DNA from: Bacteroides sp. CAG:443 | GTDB lineage: Bacteria; Bacteroidota; Bacteroidia; Bacteroidales; Bacteroidaceae | Assembly: GCA_000432735.1 (NCBI GenBank) | Contig: FR887787.1 | Location: forward strand, 1 to 34,902 | Direction of reading: 5' to 3' | DNA: 34,902 bases | Notes under the pieces: generated by a model | The model's input: the letters and a program-made list of their open reading frames with translations, nothing else | Databases searched by the model: none | Told to the model about the DNA's origin: nothing | Shown here: one piece after another, positions 1-7,180 of the stretch | How positions within the stretch are numbered: the first letter of the stretch is position 1 | Layout of the letters: each line of letters begins with the position of its first letter | Translations under genes and position numbers: made by a program

Positions 1-358
1 TTTCATCGCATACTACACCTGTAATCAGCTTTTTCTCTCCTTGGTCTTTCTTGTTTCTCTTTTTCAGAATGACGGTCTTTTCTACAACTTCATAATCAAG
101 TCCTGCCTTATCCCAAAAAATCTGGTCAAGGATTTGAATAAGATTCAGATCCTTACCCGTAAATGTGATGGGTGGTACATTTGCCAAAATTTGTTTTTGG
201 CACATAAATTCATATCCGGTCTTTCCTCTCAAGTCGGAAATGACGCGTTCTATGGGTTGTCCTTTATAGGACACACTGTAACTTTGCGCATGAGCAGCAA
301 GAGGCTGTAACAGCCAGCCGACGCAAAGTATAAAAAATAAAATTAATCCCTTTTTCAT
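1..358 (-). CDS. SusC/FecA-like TonB-dependent receptor, N-terminal part (runs off the window)
   Basis: Reading the minus strand from the ATG at 358 gives a signal peptide (MKKGLILFFILCVGWLLQ, ending near AHAQ), then an STN domain (residues about 28-100, with the phrases YKGQPIERVISDLRGKTGYEF and FTGKDLNLIQIL). The start of a carboxypeptidase-like regulatory domain follows (KLITGVVCDE), where the window ends. That order is typical of Bacteroidota outer-membrane TonB-dependent receptors that signal to a FecR/ECF sigma pair: the STN domain contacts the anti-sigma factor in the periplasm. The gene starts 29 bases after the FecR gene and is almost certainly cotranscribed with it. The plug and barrel are outside the window, so the ligand cannot be guessed. 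The SusC-type assignment is firm from the domain order; the presence of a SusD partner is unknown. Confidence 0.9.
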   Translation of the reverse strand, partial: MKKGLILFFILCVGWLLQPLAAHAQSYSVSYKGQPIERVISDLRGKTGYEFMCQKQILANVPPITFTGKDLNLIQILDQIFWDKAGLDYEVVEKTVILKKRNKKDQGEKKLITGVVCDE

Positions 359-387
359 AAACAATCTAAGTTTTATATATGAACATG

Positions 388-1563
388 CTATGGTTTCTTT
401 TCCTGTGAAATGATGACGGTGCTACCTTCTAGATGAAATTCGATTCCTCCACTTTTCTTCAGAAGGGTTAAAGTAGAGGGAAAGTCATTGTAACGAGGAA
501 TGCTGCCCATGAATTCTATCTGGCGCAGGCTTTCATCTTGGAACTTATAATCGAAATTATACCAGCGGCTCAAATCGCACATGATTTGTTCCAGATTCTG
601 TTCTTCGAAAACGAAACGGCCTCGCTTCCAACTTGTAACTACAGCAGTGTCGACCGGTTGTACGAATGTCGTTGCTTTCTGCTTGTCGAATAAAGCCTGG
701 TGGCCGGGGGTAAGCAGCAGCTCTCCACTCTTTTCGTGTAACTTGCTCAAGGCGATGCTTCCTTCAATCAGGGTTGTATACACCTGTTTGTCTTCGGTAT
801 AAGAACGGATGTTGAATTCTGTTCCGTAAACTCGTACTTGCTGTCCGTCTGTTTCTACGTAAAACGGTCGTTTAGGGTCTTTGGTTACTTTGAAATAGGC
901 TTCTCCTTCCACGATAACCCGTCGTTCATTCTGTGCAAATGATTCGGGGTAAATCAGTTTGGTTTCAGAGTTCAGCCATACTTCTGTACTGTCTTCCAAA
1001 ACGACCTTGAATTCACCGCCTCGAGGTACTTCCAGACTCAGTTGTTTGAGCTTAGATACAGCCTGGGCAAGTGATTGCTGTTTTCCCAAAGTTTGCAGGT
1101 TGCTTTGAGCGTCTTTTCCTAACTGTACTTTTTCTCCGTCGGCTAGTGTCAGTGTAGCCTGGCGGGTTCCAGGTTTGATATCTGCCAGTGCTAAAGTTTG
1201 CTGTACATGGTCGGATTTTGCATTGTCGGAAGAGTTCATCTGGAACCGGACGAATCCTATACAAAAGAGTAAAGCAACAGAGGCTGCGGCAATCCAGGGT
1301 TTCCACTGAATGGAAAAGTTATGTGATGCCTTTTCTTTAATTCGTCTTTGCATATCTTCCATCGGACGTTGAACATTCATCATTTTTCTGCGATGATATT
1401 CTTTTTCCAGATAGCAAGTATCCATCAGTCGGGAATAAAGACGTTCGTTGGCTTCATTTTCCTTTCTCCAGTTGTCTACTACTTGTTGCTCTTCTTCCGT
1501 AATATTTCCGGTTATGCATTTGAAGAGTAGGATGCTGATTCTTTCTTTCTTTTCGTCAATCAT
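388..1563 (-). CDS. FecR-family anti-sigma factor
   Basis: This 391-residue single-pass membrane protein has a cytoplasmic N-terminal part (residues 1-88), one membrane segment (about 89-106, WIAAASVALLFCIGFVRF), a periplasmic FecR domain (about 175-275, with SLEVPRGGEFKVVLEDSTEVWLNSET and the GEAYFKV motif) and a C-terminal DUF4974-like domain (about 310-385). The family holds an ECF sigma factor at the membrane and releases it when the STN domain of the partner receptor signals ligand binding. It lies between a thioredoxin-like gene (61 bases upstream) and the SusC-like receptor (29 bases downstream), all on one strand. The likely partner sigma factor is the divergent gene at 3186-3761. The ATG at 1563 is the obvious start. 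Confidence 0.93.
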   Translation of the reverse strand: MIDEKKERISILLFKCITGNITEEEQQVVDNWRKENEANERLYSRLMDTCYLEKEYHRRKMMNVQRPMEDMQRRIKEKASHNFSIQWKPWIAAASVALLFCIGFVRFQMNSSDNAKSDHVQQTLALADIKPGTRQATLTLADGEKVQLGKDAQSNLQTLGKQQSLAQAVSKLKQLSLEVPRGGEFKVVLEDSTEVWLNSETKLIYPESFAQNERRVIVEGEAYFKVTKDPKRPFYVETDGQQVRVYGTEFNIRSYTEDKQVYTTLIEGSIALSKLHEKSGELLLTPGHQALFDKQKATTFVQPVDTAVVTSWKRGRFVFEEQNLEQIMCDLSRWYNFDYKFQDESLRQIEFMGSIPRYNDFPSTLTLLKKSGGIEFHLEGSTVIISQEKKP

Positions 1564-1624
1564 TATGAGGATTATTTTTTATCAGACCATCGTTTGAACG
1601 TTATAGCAATTCTTATTCGGATTA

Positions 1625-3019
1625 TTATAAGTTGGAATCAATGGTTTCAATAATTTTTTCGTCAGAAGGGCGGAGAGCATCTGCATTTAAAATCTTACCG
1701 TCCTTGCTGATCAGTATAAATCGTGGAATGCCGTTGATCGCCCATTTTTGCATGAACTTGTTTTGTTCTTCTTGCGAAAGAATGTATTGTGGCCATGCGG
1801 GTTTATCTGTATCCAGTTTCTTTAACCAGGCTTTTTGGTTTTGGTCGACGGAAACGCTGATGATGCATACTTTATCATTACCTTGATAGTGGGCTGCCAG
1901 CTTTGCCAGAGAAGGAATTTCCTTGCAGCAAGGGCCGCACCAGGTTGCCCAGACATCGATGTAAATCAGTTTCCCGAACAGGTCGGACAAGCTACAAGTC
2001 GTTCCGTCCGGGCGTGTCAGGGTAGGAATATAAGGGATCTCGGAACCTTTTTTCGTCTTTAATAAGGCTGTCACTTGTGGTTCGTAAGACGTAATGAGTT
2101 GAGGATAGTCTTTCGCAAACTCTTTGAAGCCAGTCCAGAATTTGTTGACATCGCTGTTCTGAGCAACGAAAGAGAAGAAGTTGTAGGCTACAGAATTAGT
2201 CAATACAAAACGTATATCCGGATTGGTGATTTGCTTCCCGATGATATTCAGACTTTCCAGATAATAATCAGACTGGTCGGCAGTATAGTCTGTTATGGGC
2301 TCCTGTTGCGATGATAGCCATGCTATAGTGAGGTTGGTCGGAATATTAATCGTATCATTGGGGTCGATACTTGCGATAAGTTTATTATACTCAGGATATT
2401 CTTTGAGTTTTTTGCCTGTATTTTCACTATCGTCCATCAGGATGCGGATATATGTCCATTTATACATTCCGTCCGAGAGTTTGGCATAATATTCACGTTG
2501 TTTATCATCTTTGATGATTTTCAACTGTTTCTTCAGGTCTGCATATTCCTTTTCCAATAAGGAAATATATTCATCGGTTGTCTTGCTTTCCTTAGGATCG
2601 ATGGAGAAATACTTCATGATATCGAAAGCTCGCGAATAAGCATTATAGAATTTGCTTAAGTTTTGATTGTCGCCTCCGAAGGATATTTGAAATTTTCCTT
2701 CTTTGTCCTGTTCTATTTTTACTTGGGCGGTCTTTCCTGTTTCCAGATGAACACCAAAAATGTCATTGTTTACATAGATTGAGACATCATAATTAGGTTT
2801 AGGCAATTGCGTGTCGAAGGTAAAACTGCCGTCAGCTTCACACGTGATGTCCCGGTAGACATTGCTTAGTACATCCCCGTTCAGTGAATAAGCTATTTGT
2901 AGTGTTTCTACTTTTTGAGGAGCTTTGAGTACACCTTTTAATAATTGGGCATTTACTCCTTGATGGGAAAGTAGCAACAGGGAGCATACTAAGAGTTTTG
3001 AATACTTCATTTTTTTCAT
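1625..3019 (-). CDS. Periplasmic thioredoxin-like (TlpA/AhpC-TSA family) protein
   Basis: This 464-residue exported protein has a signal peptide (MKKMKYSKLLVCSLLLLSHQ), a long N-terminal region (about 25-320) with a beta-rich start resembling the DUF4369 type, and a C-terminal thioredoxin fold (about 325-464). The redox motif WATWCGPCC places the CxxC cysteines at 361 and 364, with an extra Cys at 365; the cis-proline is in NGIPRF (about 432). Such proteins reduce or exchange disulfides in the periplasm or at the outer membrane, and their substrates are rarely known. It is the first gene of the minus-strand unit that continues into FecR and the SusC-like receptor, and it diverges from the sigma gene. 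A redox role in this signalling locus is inferred from position only. I found no exact TAnnTTTG element upstream of it. Confidence 0.87.
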   Translation of the reverse strand: MKKMKYSKLLVCSLLLLSHQGVNAQLLKGVLKAPQKVETLQIAYSLNGDVLSNVYRDITCEADGSFTFDTQLPKPNYDVSIYVNNDIFGVHLETGKTAQVKIEQDKEGKFQISFGGDNQNLSKFYNAYSRAFDIMKYFSIDPKESKTTDEYISLLEKEYADLKKQLKIIKDDKQREYYAKLSDGMYKWTYIRILMDDSENTGKKLKEYPEYNKLIASIDPNDTINIPTNLTIAWLSSQQEPITDYTADQSDYYLESLNIIGKQITNPDIRFVLTNSVAYNFFSFVAQNSDVNKFWTGFKEFAKDYPQLITSYEPQVTALLKTKKGSEIPYIPTLTRPDGTTCSLSDLFGKLIYIDVWATWCGPCCKEIPSLAKLAAHYQGNDKVCIISVSVDQNQKAWLKKLDTDKPAWPQYILSQEEQNKFMQKWAINGIPRFILISKDGKILNADALRPSDEKIIETIDSNL

Positions 3020-3163
3020 AATTCTTCTATTTATCTACGATATTGTAATGCAAATACGCAAAAAGATGTTTTTAGTATACATGAAAATGCGATTTTTTTA
3101 TCTTTTCGTTTAGAAAAAATAAAAACAAGAAGATTCTTTGAGTCTACAGTCTTTGGTTTTTAC

Positions 3164-3171
3164 TATATTTG
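3164..3171 (+). promoter_or_regulatory. Bacteroidales -7 element (TATATTTG) for the ECF sigma gene
   Basis: The octamer matches the Bacteroidales -7 consensus TAnnTTTG. It ends 14 bases before the ATG at 3186. A TTTG sits at 3137-3140, 23 bases upstream, slightly wider than the usual 19-21. Its position rules out the upstream in-frame ATG at 3138 as the real start. Confidence 0.55.
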
Positions 3172-3185
3172 CCTTTAAAAAAAGT

Positions 3186-3761
3186 ATGAACATTTACGAA
3201 TACATATTTACAGAGTTTAAAAAGGGAGAACTTCTTCCTTTTTATCAGAATATGTATCCAGAATTACTTGCTTATGCTACTCGTCTGTTAGGAGTTGAAT
3301 TTGCTTTTCAGGCAGAAGACTGCGTGCAAGATGCTATTTTTAAGGCATATCAGCAAACGAATACGTTTACTTCTCCTTTACAATGGAAAATTTTTCTGTA
3401 CACGTGCTTGCGCAATGAGGCCATAAGCGTACTTCGTAAGGGAAAAGCTCAAAGAAATTATCTTTCTCAAACGGAAGTGGATGGCACTGAAGATTTGTCG
3501 TTGGATTTTATAGAGCAGGAAACCATTACATTGCTTTACGAAGCAATCAATACTTTGCCTGAAAAGTATAGGACTATTTTTGAATTGAGTTTTGAAAAGG
3601 GGCTGAAAAATGCAGAAATAGCTCAACAGCTTCATGTTGCAGAGATAACAGTAAAAAAACAAAAGGGACGTCTTATCGAGTTACTTCGCGAAAAGTTGAA
3701 AGGGAAGATGGATGAGGCTTCTTTGGGGTTGCTTTTATATCTGTTGGAGAATCAATTCTAG
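3186..3761 (+). CDS. ECF RNA polymerase sigma-70 factor
   Basis: This 191-residue protein has region 2 at about residues 20-85 (YPELLAYATRLLGVEFAFQAEDCVQDAIFKAYQ, with the region 2.4-like LYTCLRNEAISVLRK) and region 4 at about 120-175 (LPEKYRTIFELSFEKGLKNAEIAQQLHVAEITVKKQ, a helix-turn-helix). It directs RNA polymerase to a small set of promoters when freed from an anti-sigma factor, most likely the FecR at 388-1563. The usual Bacteroidota order is sigma, FecR, SusC on one strand; here the sigma gene points away and a thioredoxin-like gene separates it from fecR. The ATG at 3186 is chosen because a -7 promoter element lies just before it. An in-frame ATG at 3138 would add 16 residues without family similarity. 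Confidence 0.92.
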   Translation: MNIYEYIFTEFKKGELLPFYQNMYPELLAYATRLLGVEFAFQAEDCVQDAIFKAYQQTNTFTSPLQWKIFLYTCLRNEAISVLRKGKAQRNYLSQTEVDGTEDLSLDFIEQETITLLYEAINTLPEKYRTIFELSFEKGLKNAEIAQQLHVAEITVKKQKGRLIELLREKLKGKMDEASLGLLLYLLENQF

Positions 3762-3889
3762 TTTTCATCGCTCTTTATGATCTCTCTTTCTGTCCTGTTT
3801 GACAAAGATAATGCATAAGCCATAAATTTTTCAGATTGTTGATCTGACTTGTTTTTACGTTACTTTCATATTTTCTACAAATTTGATAT

Positions 3890-3927
3890 AAAAAGAAAAA
3901 GGTCCGAACAGAATCTGCTCAGACCTT
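3890..3927 (-). terminator. Rho-independent terminator of tRNA-Glu
   Basis: On the minus strand the stem AAGGTCTGAGCAGA pairs with TCTGTTCGGACCTT (3899-3927, allowing G-U pairs) and is followed by TTTTTCTTTTT. The first stem base overlaps the last base of the tRNA 3' end. Confidence 0.85.
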
Positions 3928-4001
3928 GGTAGCCCGTGGGGGAATCGAACCCCCCTTTCAAGAATGAAAATCTTGCGTCCTAACCGATAGACGAACGGGC
4001 C
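3927..4001 (-). tRNA. tRNA-Glu (anticodon TTC)
   Basis: The minus strand folds as a 75-base cloverleaf with encoded CCA. The acceptor stem is GGCCCGT/ACGGGCT (first pair G-U), the anticodon stem CAAGA/TCTTG with loop TTTTCAT (anticodon TTC), and the T arm GGGGTTCGATTCCCC. It reads GAA/GAG codons. It has its own consensus promoter (4041-4070) and terminator, so it is a single-gene unit. Confidence 0.97.
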
Positions 4002-4040
4002 ATCCTTTGTTTGTGTTGAGGTGTTTCTCAATCACGGGTG

Positions 4041-4070
4041 CAAAGGTACGCATTATTTTTGAATCTGCAA
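4041..4070 (-). promoter_or_regulatory. Promoter of tRNA-Glu
   Basis: On the minus strand TACCTTTG (complement of 4041-4048) matches the -7 consensus TAnnTTTG. TTG (complement of 4068-4070) lies 19 bases upstream as the -33 element. The -7 box is 40 bases from the tRNA 5' end. Confidence 0.75.
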
Positions 4071-4114
4071 GTATTTTGTGAGAAAAAATACAGAAAAAGA
4101 CATGTTTTTTTCAT

Positions 4115-4140
4115 TTTTCCCCTTCTTATGAGGGGGAAAA
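4115..4140. repeat. Inverted repeat TTTTCCCC/GGGGAAAA, possible weak terminator of the symporter gene
   Basis: Perfect 8-bp arms surround a 10-base loop, 37 bases after the stop of the minus-strand AGCS gene. No clear U-tract follows in the direction of that gene, so termination here is only a possibility. Confidence 0.4.
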
Positions 4141-4176
4141 GTGGAAAACTGCTTTGTGCAGGTGACGTTTTATGAA

Positions 4177-5541
4177 TTAGAGGTCTTCCGGATCGGCAGT
4201 TTCTTCCAGCCTGTTTTCCCAGAGGTACTTCTGCGTTTCTTTCACGGCTACTCCAGATAAAAACAGCAATGAAATCAGGTTCGGTACTGCCATCAGTGCG
4301 TTTACACTATCGGCAATGTTCCATACTGCTTGCAGATTCATGGTGGAACCGAAATAAATGGACGAAATCCATATTATACGATACACCCGCAGCAGCTTTT
4401 TCCCTCCTAAGTATTCGATGGCTTTTCCCGAATAATATCCCCAGCCCAGAATGGTGGAAAAGGCGAAAGTCAGGATTCCGATTGCTAGAATGCTGGTGCC
4501 TACATAGGGAATTTTACCGAAGGCTGCTTTAGTCAGTGCACCGCCTTGCGTGTAATCGATATCGGGGAATGCGAGTACACTGGTAACCAGTACCAGTCCC
4601 GTGAGCGCACAAATGATGACGGTGTCCCAGAATGTTCCGGTAGAAGAAACCAGTGCCTGACGTACGGGGTTACGGGTTTGTGCTGCCGCTGCCACGATGG
4701 GAGCCGAACCAAGTCCAGACTCGTTGGAGAAAAGTCCGCGGGCGATACCGTAACGTGCTGCGAGCATCACGCTTGTTCCTAAAAATCCTCCACCTGCCGC
4801 ATGGGGCGTAAATGCCGAACTGATGATGAGTTTAAGGGCTTCTCCCAGATAGGCATGATTTAGAAAAAGAATATAGATGCAACCACCTATGTAGAGGATA
4901 GCCATGAGAGGTACCAGTGTCATACATACGCGGGCGATGCCTTTTACACCGAAGAAGATGACCAGTGCGATACCTAGTGCAACTACTATTCCGGTAAGGT
5001 GTGCGCTTATGCCGTAAGTTTCCTGCATTAGCAAAGCTATGGAATTGGCCTGCACCGTACTTCCGATACCGAATGCTGCCAGAGCTGTAAAGATGCAGAA
5101 TAAAATCCCCAGCCATTTCTGTTTCAGTCCCCGTTCCAGGGCATACATGGGACCGCCGAGCATTTCTCCGCTGGCCGTTTTTACACGATACTTGATGGCG
5201 AGCAATCCTTCGGCATATTTGGTGGCAATGCCGAAAACTCCCGTCAGCCAGCACCAGAATACGGCGCCGGGACCTCCGAATGCTACGGCAGTAGCTACAC
5301 CGATGATGTTCCCTGTTCCGATGGTTGCTGCCAGCGAAGTGGCAAGTGCTCCGAACTGACTCACGTCGCCTTCAGAATCAGGATCCTTTTTAAATGAAAG
5401 TCGTATAGCTGTAAATATTTTGCGTTGTGGAAACTTTAAACGTATAGTCAAGAAGATATGCGTTCCCAGCAGTAATATGATCATCGGCCAGCCCCAAAGA
5501 AAGGAGCTGACCGATGCTGTTATCTGTTCGAATAATTCCAT
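4177..5541 (-). CDS. Sodium/alanine (glycine) symporter of the AGCS family
   Basis: This 454-residue polytopic inner-membrane protein has about 11 hydrophobic segments. It carries the family signature near residues 63-95 (ATSLAATIGTGNIIGVATAV, then FGGPGAVFWCW) and the conserved SNESGLGSAPI stretch near 270. The family imports alanine, glycine or related small amino acids with sodium. The length is normal. Its start lies 21 bases downstream of the TrpB2 stop, so the two are probably one operon with TrpB2 first. That pairing may mean it carries an amino acid used or made by TrpB2, but this is inference. The ATG at 5541 fits the family N terminus. Confidence 0.93.
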   Translation of the reverse strand: MELFEQITASVSSFLWGWPMIILLLGTHIFLTIRLKFPQRKIFTAIRLSFKKDPDSEGDVSQFGALATSLAATIGTGNIIGVATAVAFGGPGAVFWCWLTGVFGIATKYAEGLLAIKYRVKTASGEMLGGPMYALERGLKQKWLGILFCIFTALAAFGIGSTVQANSIALLMQETYGISAHLTGIVVALGIALVIFFGVKGIARVCMTLVPLMAILYIGGCIYILFLNHAYLGEALKLIISSAFTPHAAGGGFLGTSVMLAARYGIARGLFSNESGLGSAPIVAAAAQTRNPVRQALVSSTGTFWDTVIICALTGLVLVTSVLAFPDIDYTQGGALTKAAFGKIPYVGTSILAIGILTFAFSTILGWGYYSGKAIEYLGGKKLLRVYRIIWISSIYFGSTMNLQAVWNIADSVNALMAVPNLISLLFLSGVAVKETQKYLWENRLEETADPEDL

Positions 5542-5562
5542 GTACGTAGTAAGTAGTAATTG

Positions 5563-6933
5563 TTAAGGTTGCATTGTCTCTACCTCATCCAAGCTCTTTG
5601 CTATATCTTGGTCTGTCAAAGTATAGTTAGTCAGGTTACCCGACAAGTATTGGTCGTATGCACTCATGTCTATCAGACCATGTCCGGACAGGTTGAAGAG
5701 GATAACTTTTTCTTCTCCCGTTTCCTTGCATTTGTTGGCCTCCTGAATAGTGGCCGCAATGGCATGACAAGATTCAGGTGCCGGGATGATACCTTCGGCG
5801 CGTGCGAACAAGCATCCGGCTGCGAAAGTGTCCAGTTGTTCTATATCGACAGCCTCCATCAGATGGTCTTTCATCAACTGTGAAACGATGACACCAGCTC
5901 CGTGATAACGTAATCCACCGGCATGAATATTGGCTGGCGTGAAGTTATGTCCTAAGGTGAACATCGGAAGGAGAGGAGTGTATCCTGCTTCGTCACCAAA
6001 GTCGTATTCAAACTTTCCTCTTGTCAGTTTCGGGCAGGAAGCTGGTTCGGCAGCTATATAACGAGTCTTTTTGCCTTCCAGAATGGTATGGCGCATGAAC
6101 GGGAAACTGATACCTCCGAAGTTTGAACCTCCACCGAAGCATCCGATGATGATATCAGGATATTCACCTGCCATTTTCATCTGCTTTTCAGCTTCCAAGC
6201 CGATGATGGTCTGATGAAGCGTGACATGACTCAGTACAGAACCCAATGTGTATTTACAGTTCGGGGTAGTGCGAGCCAGTTCGATTGCCTCAGAAATGGC
6301 AGTACCCAGTGAGCCCTGATGATTCGGATACTTGGTCAATATGTTTTTTCCGGCGCGTGTAGACATGGAAGGTGAAGGAGTTACCTGTGCCCCGAATGTC
6401 TGCATGATGCTGCGTCGGTAAGGCTTTTGTTCGTAGCTGATTTTAACCTGATAAACGGCTGCCTCCAGTCCGAAGACCTTTGCTGCGTATGCGAGAGCAG
6501 CTCCCCATTGTCCGGCTCCGGTTTCTGTCGTAATGTTGGTTACTCCCTCCTTCTTGCAGTAGTAAGCCTGCGCCAGTGCCGAGTTCAGTTTATGCGAACC
6601 GATGGGGCTGACACTTTCGTTTTTGAAATAAATATGTGCCGGAGTACCCAGAGCTTTTTCCAGACCATAGGCACGGACTAGCGGAGTGCTTCGGTAGTAT
6701 TTGTACATTTCGCGAACTTCTTCCGGTATTTCGATCCATGTATCCGTCTGATTGAGTTCCTGATGACACAGTTCCTTGGCGAAGATAGGATATAAATCTT
6801 CTGGTTTAAGCGGTTCGTGAGTGGCCGGATTCAGCGGCGGCATGGGTTTATTCTTCATGTCTGCCTGAATATTGTACCAGTATCTTGGAATTTCATCTTC
6901 CGGTAAAATGAATCTTTTCTGTTTATTGCTCAT
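5563..6933 (-). CDS. trpB: TrpB2-type tryptophan synthase beta-like PLP enzyme
   Basis: This 456-residue fold-type II PLP enzyme has the Schiff-base lysine in GSHKLNSA (K115), the ETGAGQWG catalytic loop, and the phosphate-binding GGGSN motif in CFGGGSNFGG. The long N-terminal extension (EIPRYWYNIQADM) and the length mark the TrpB2 subgroup, which condenses serine and indole without needing a standard TrpA; some members act on other substrates. There is no trpA or other trp gene in the window. The ATG at 6933 is chosen because AAAGGAAA precedes it by a few bases; an upstream in-frame TTG at 6963 overlaps the promoter. It is the first gene of a probable operon with the AGCS symporter. Confidence 0.92.
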   Translation of the reverse strand: MSNKQKRFILPEDEIPRYWYNIQADMKNKPMPPLNPATHEPLKPEDLYPIFAKELCHQELNQTDTWIEIPEEVREMYKYYRSTPLVRAYGLEKALGTPAHIYFKNESVSPIGSHKLNSALAQAYYCKKEGVTNITTETGAGQWGAALAYAAKVFGLEAAVYQVKISYEQKPYRRSIMQTFGAQVTPSPSMSTRAGKNILTKYPNHQGSLGTAISEAIELARTTPNCKYTLGSVLSHVTLHQTIIGLEAEKQMKMAGEYPDIIIGCFGGGSNFGGISFPFMRHTILEGKKTRYIAAEPASCPKLTRGKFEYDFGDEAGYTPLLPMFTLGHNFTPANIHAGGLRYHGAGVIVSQLMKDHLMEAVDIEQLDTFAAGCLFARAEGIIPAPESCHAIAATIQEANKCKETGEEKVILFNLSGHGLIDMSAYDQYLSGNLTNYTLTDQDIAKSLDEVETMQP

Positions 6934-6960
6934 AATTGTTTCCTTTTTTGATTGATTTTC

Positions 6961-6992
6961 CAAAAATAGCTAAAATAATGTAATATTGCAAT
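6961..6992 (-). promoter_or_regulatory. Promoter of trpB2-symporter operon
   Basis: On the minus strand TATTTTTG (complement of 6961-6968) matches TAnnTTTG, and ATTG (complement of 6989-6992) sits 20 bases upstream. The predicted transcript starts about 20 bases before the ATG at 6933. Confidence 0.6.
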
Positions 6993-7137
6993 CGTTTTTG
7001 CTTTTTATTTGTTATTTTGATGTTTTTGCAGCGAAAAAGTATACACAAAGTTCGTTTGAACATTGTCAGCCTATATATTGTTTTTTATCATACTAGAATA
7101 ATATGGTGCTTTTGGCAAGAATACCGATTATTATAGA

Positions 7138-7145
7138 TACTTTTG
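7138..7145 (+). promoter_or_regulatory. -7 element (TACTTTTG) for trkH
   Basis: The octamer matches TAnnTTTG and lies 35 bases before the ATG at 7181. A TTTG at 7111-7114 is 23 bases upstream, a little wider than usual for the -33 element. Confidence 0.5.
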
Positions 7146-7180
7146 TGCACAAACTGTCTTTAATATAAAAACGATTGGAT

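Noticed and set aside
3138..3185. Longer N terminus for the ECF sigma factor
   Set aside because: A -7 promoter element (3164-3171) lies within this stretch, so translation most likely starts at 3186.
3803..3810. Minus-strand TATCTTTG promoter match after the sigma gene
   Set aside because: No -33 box and nothing downstream except the antisense of the sigma gene.
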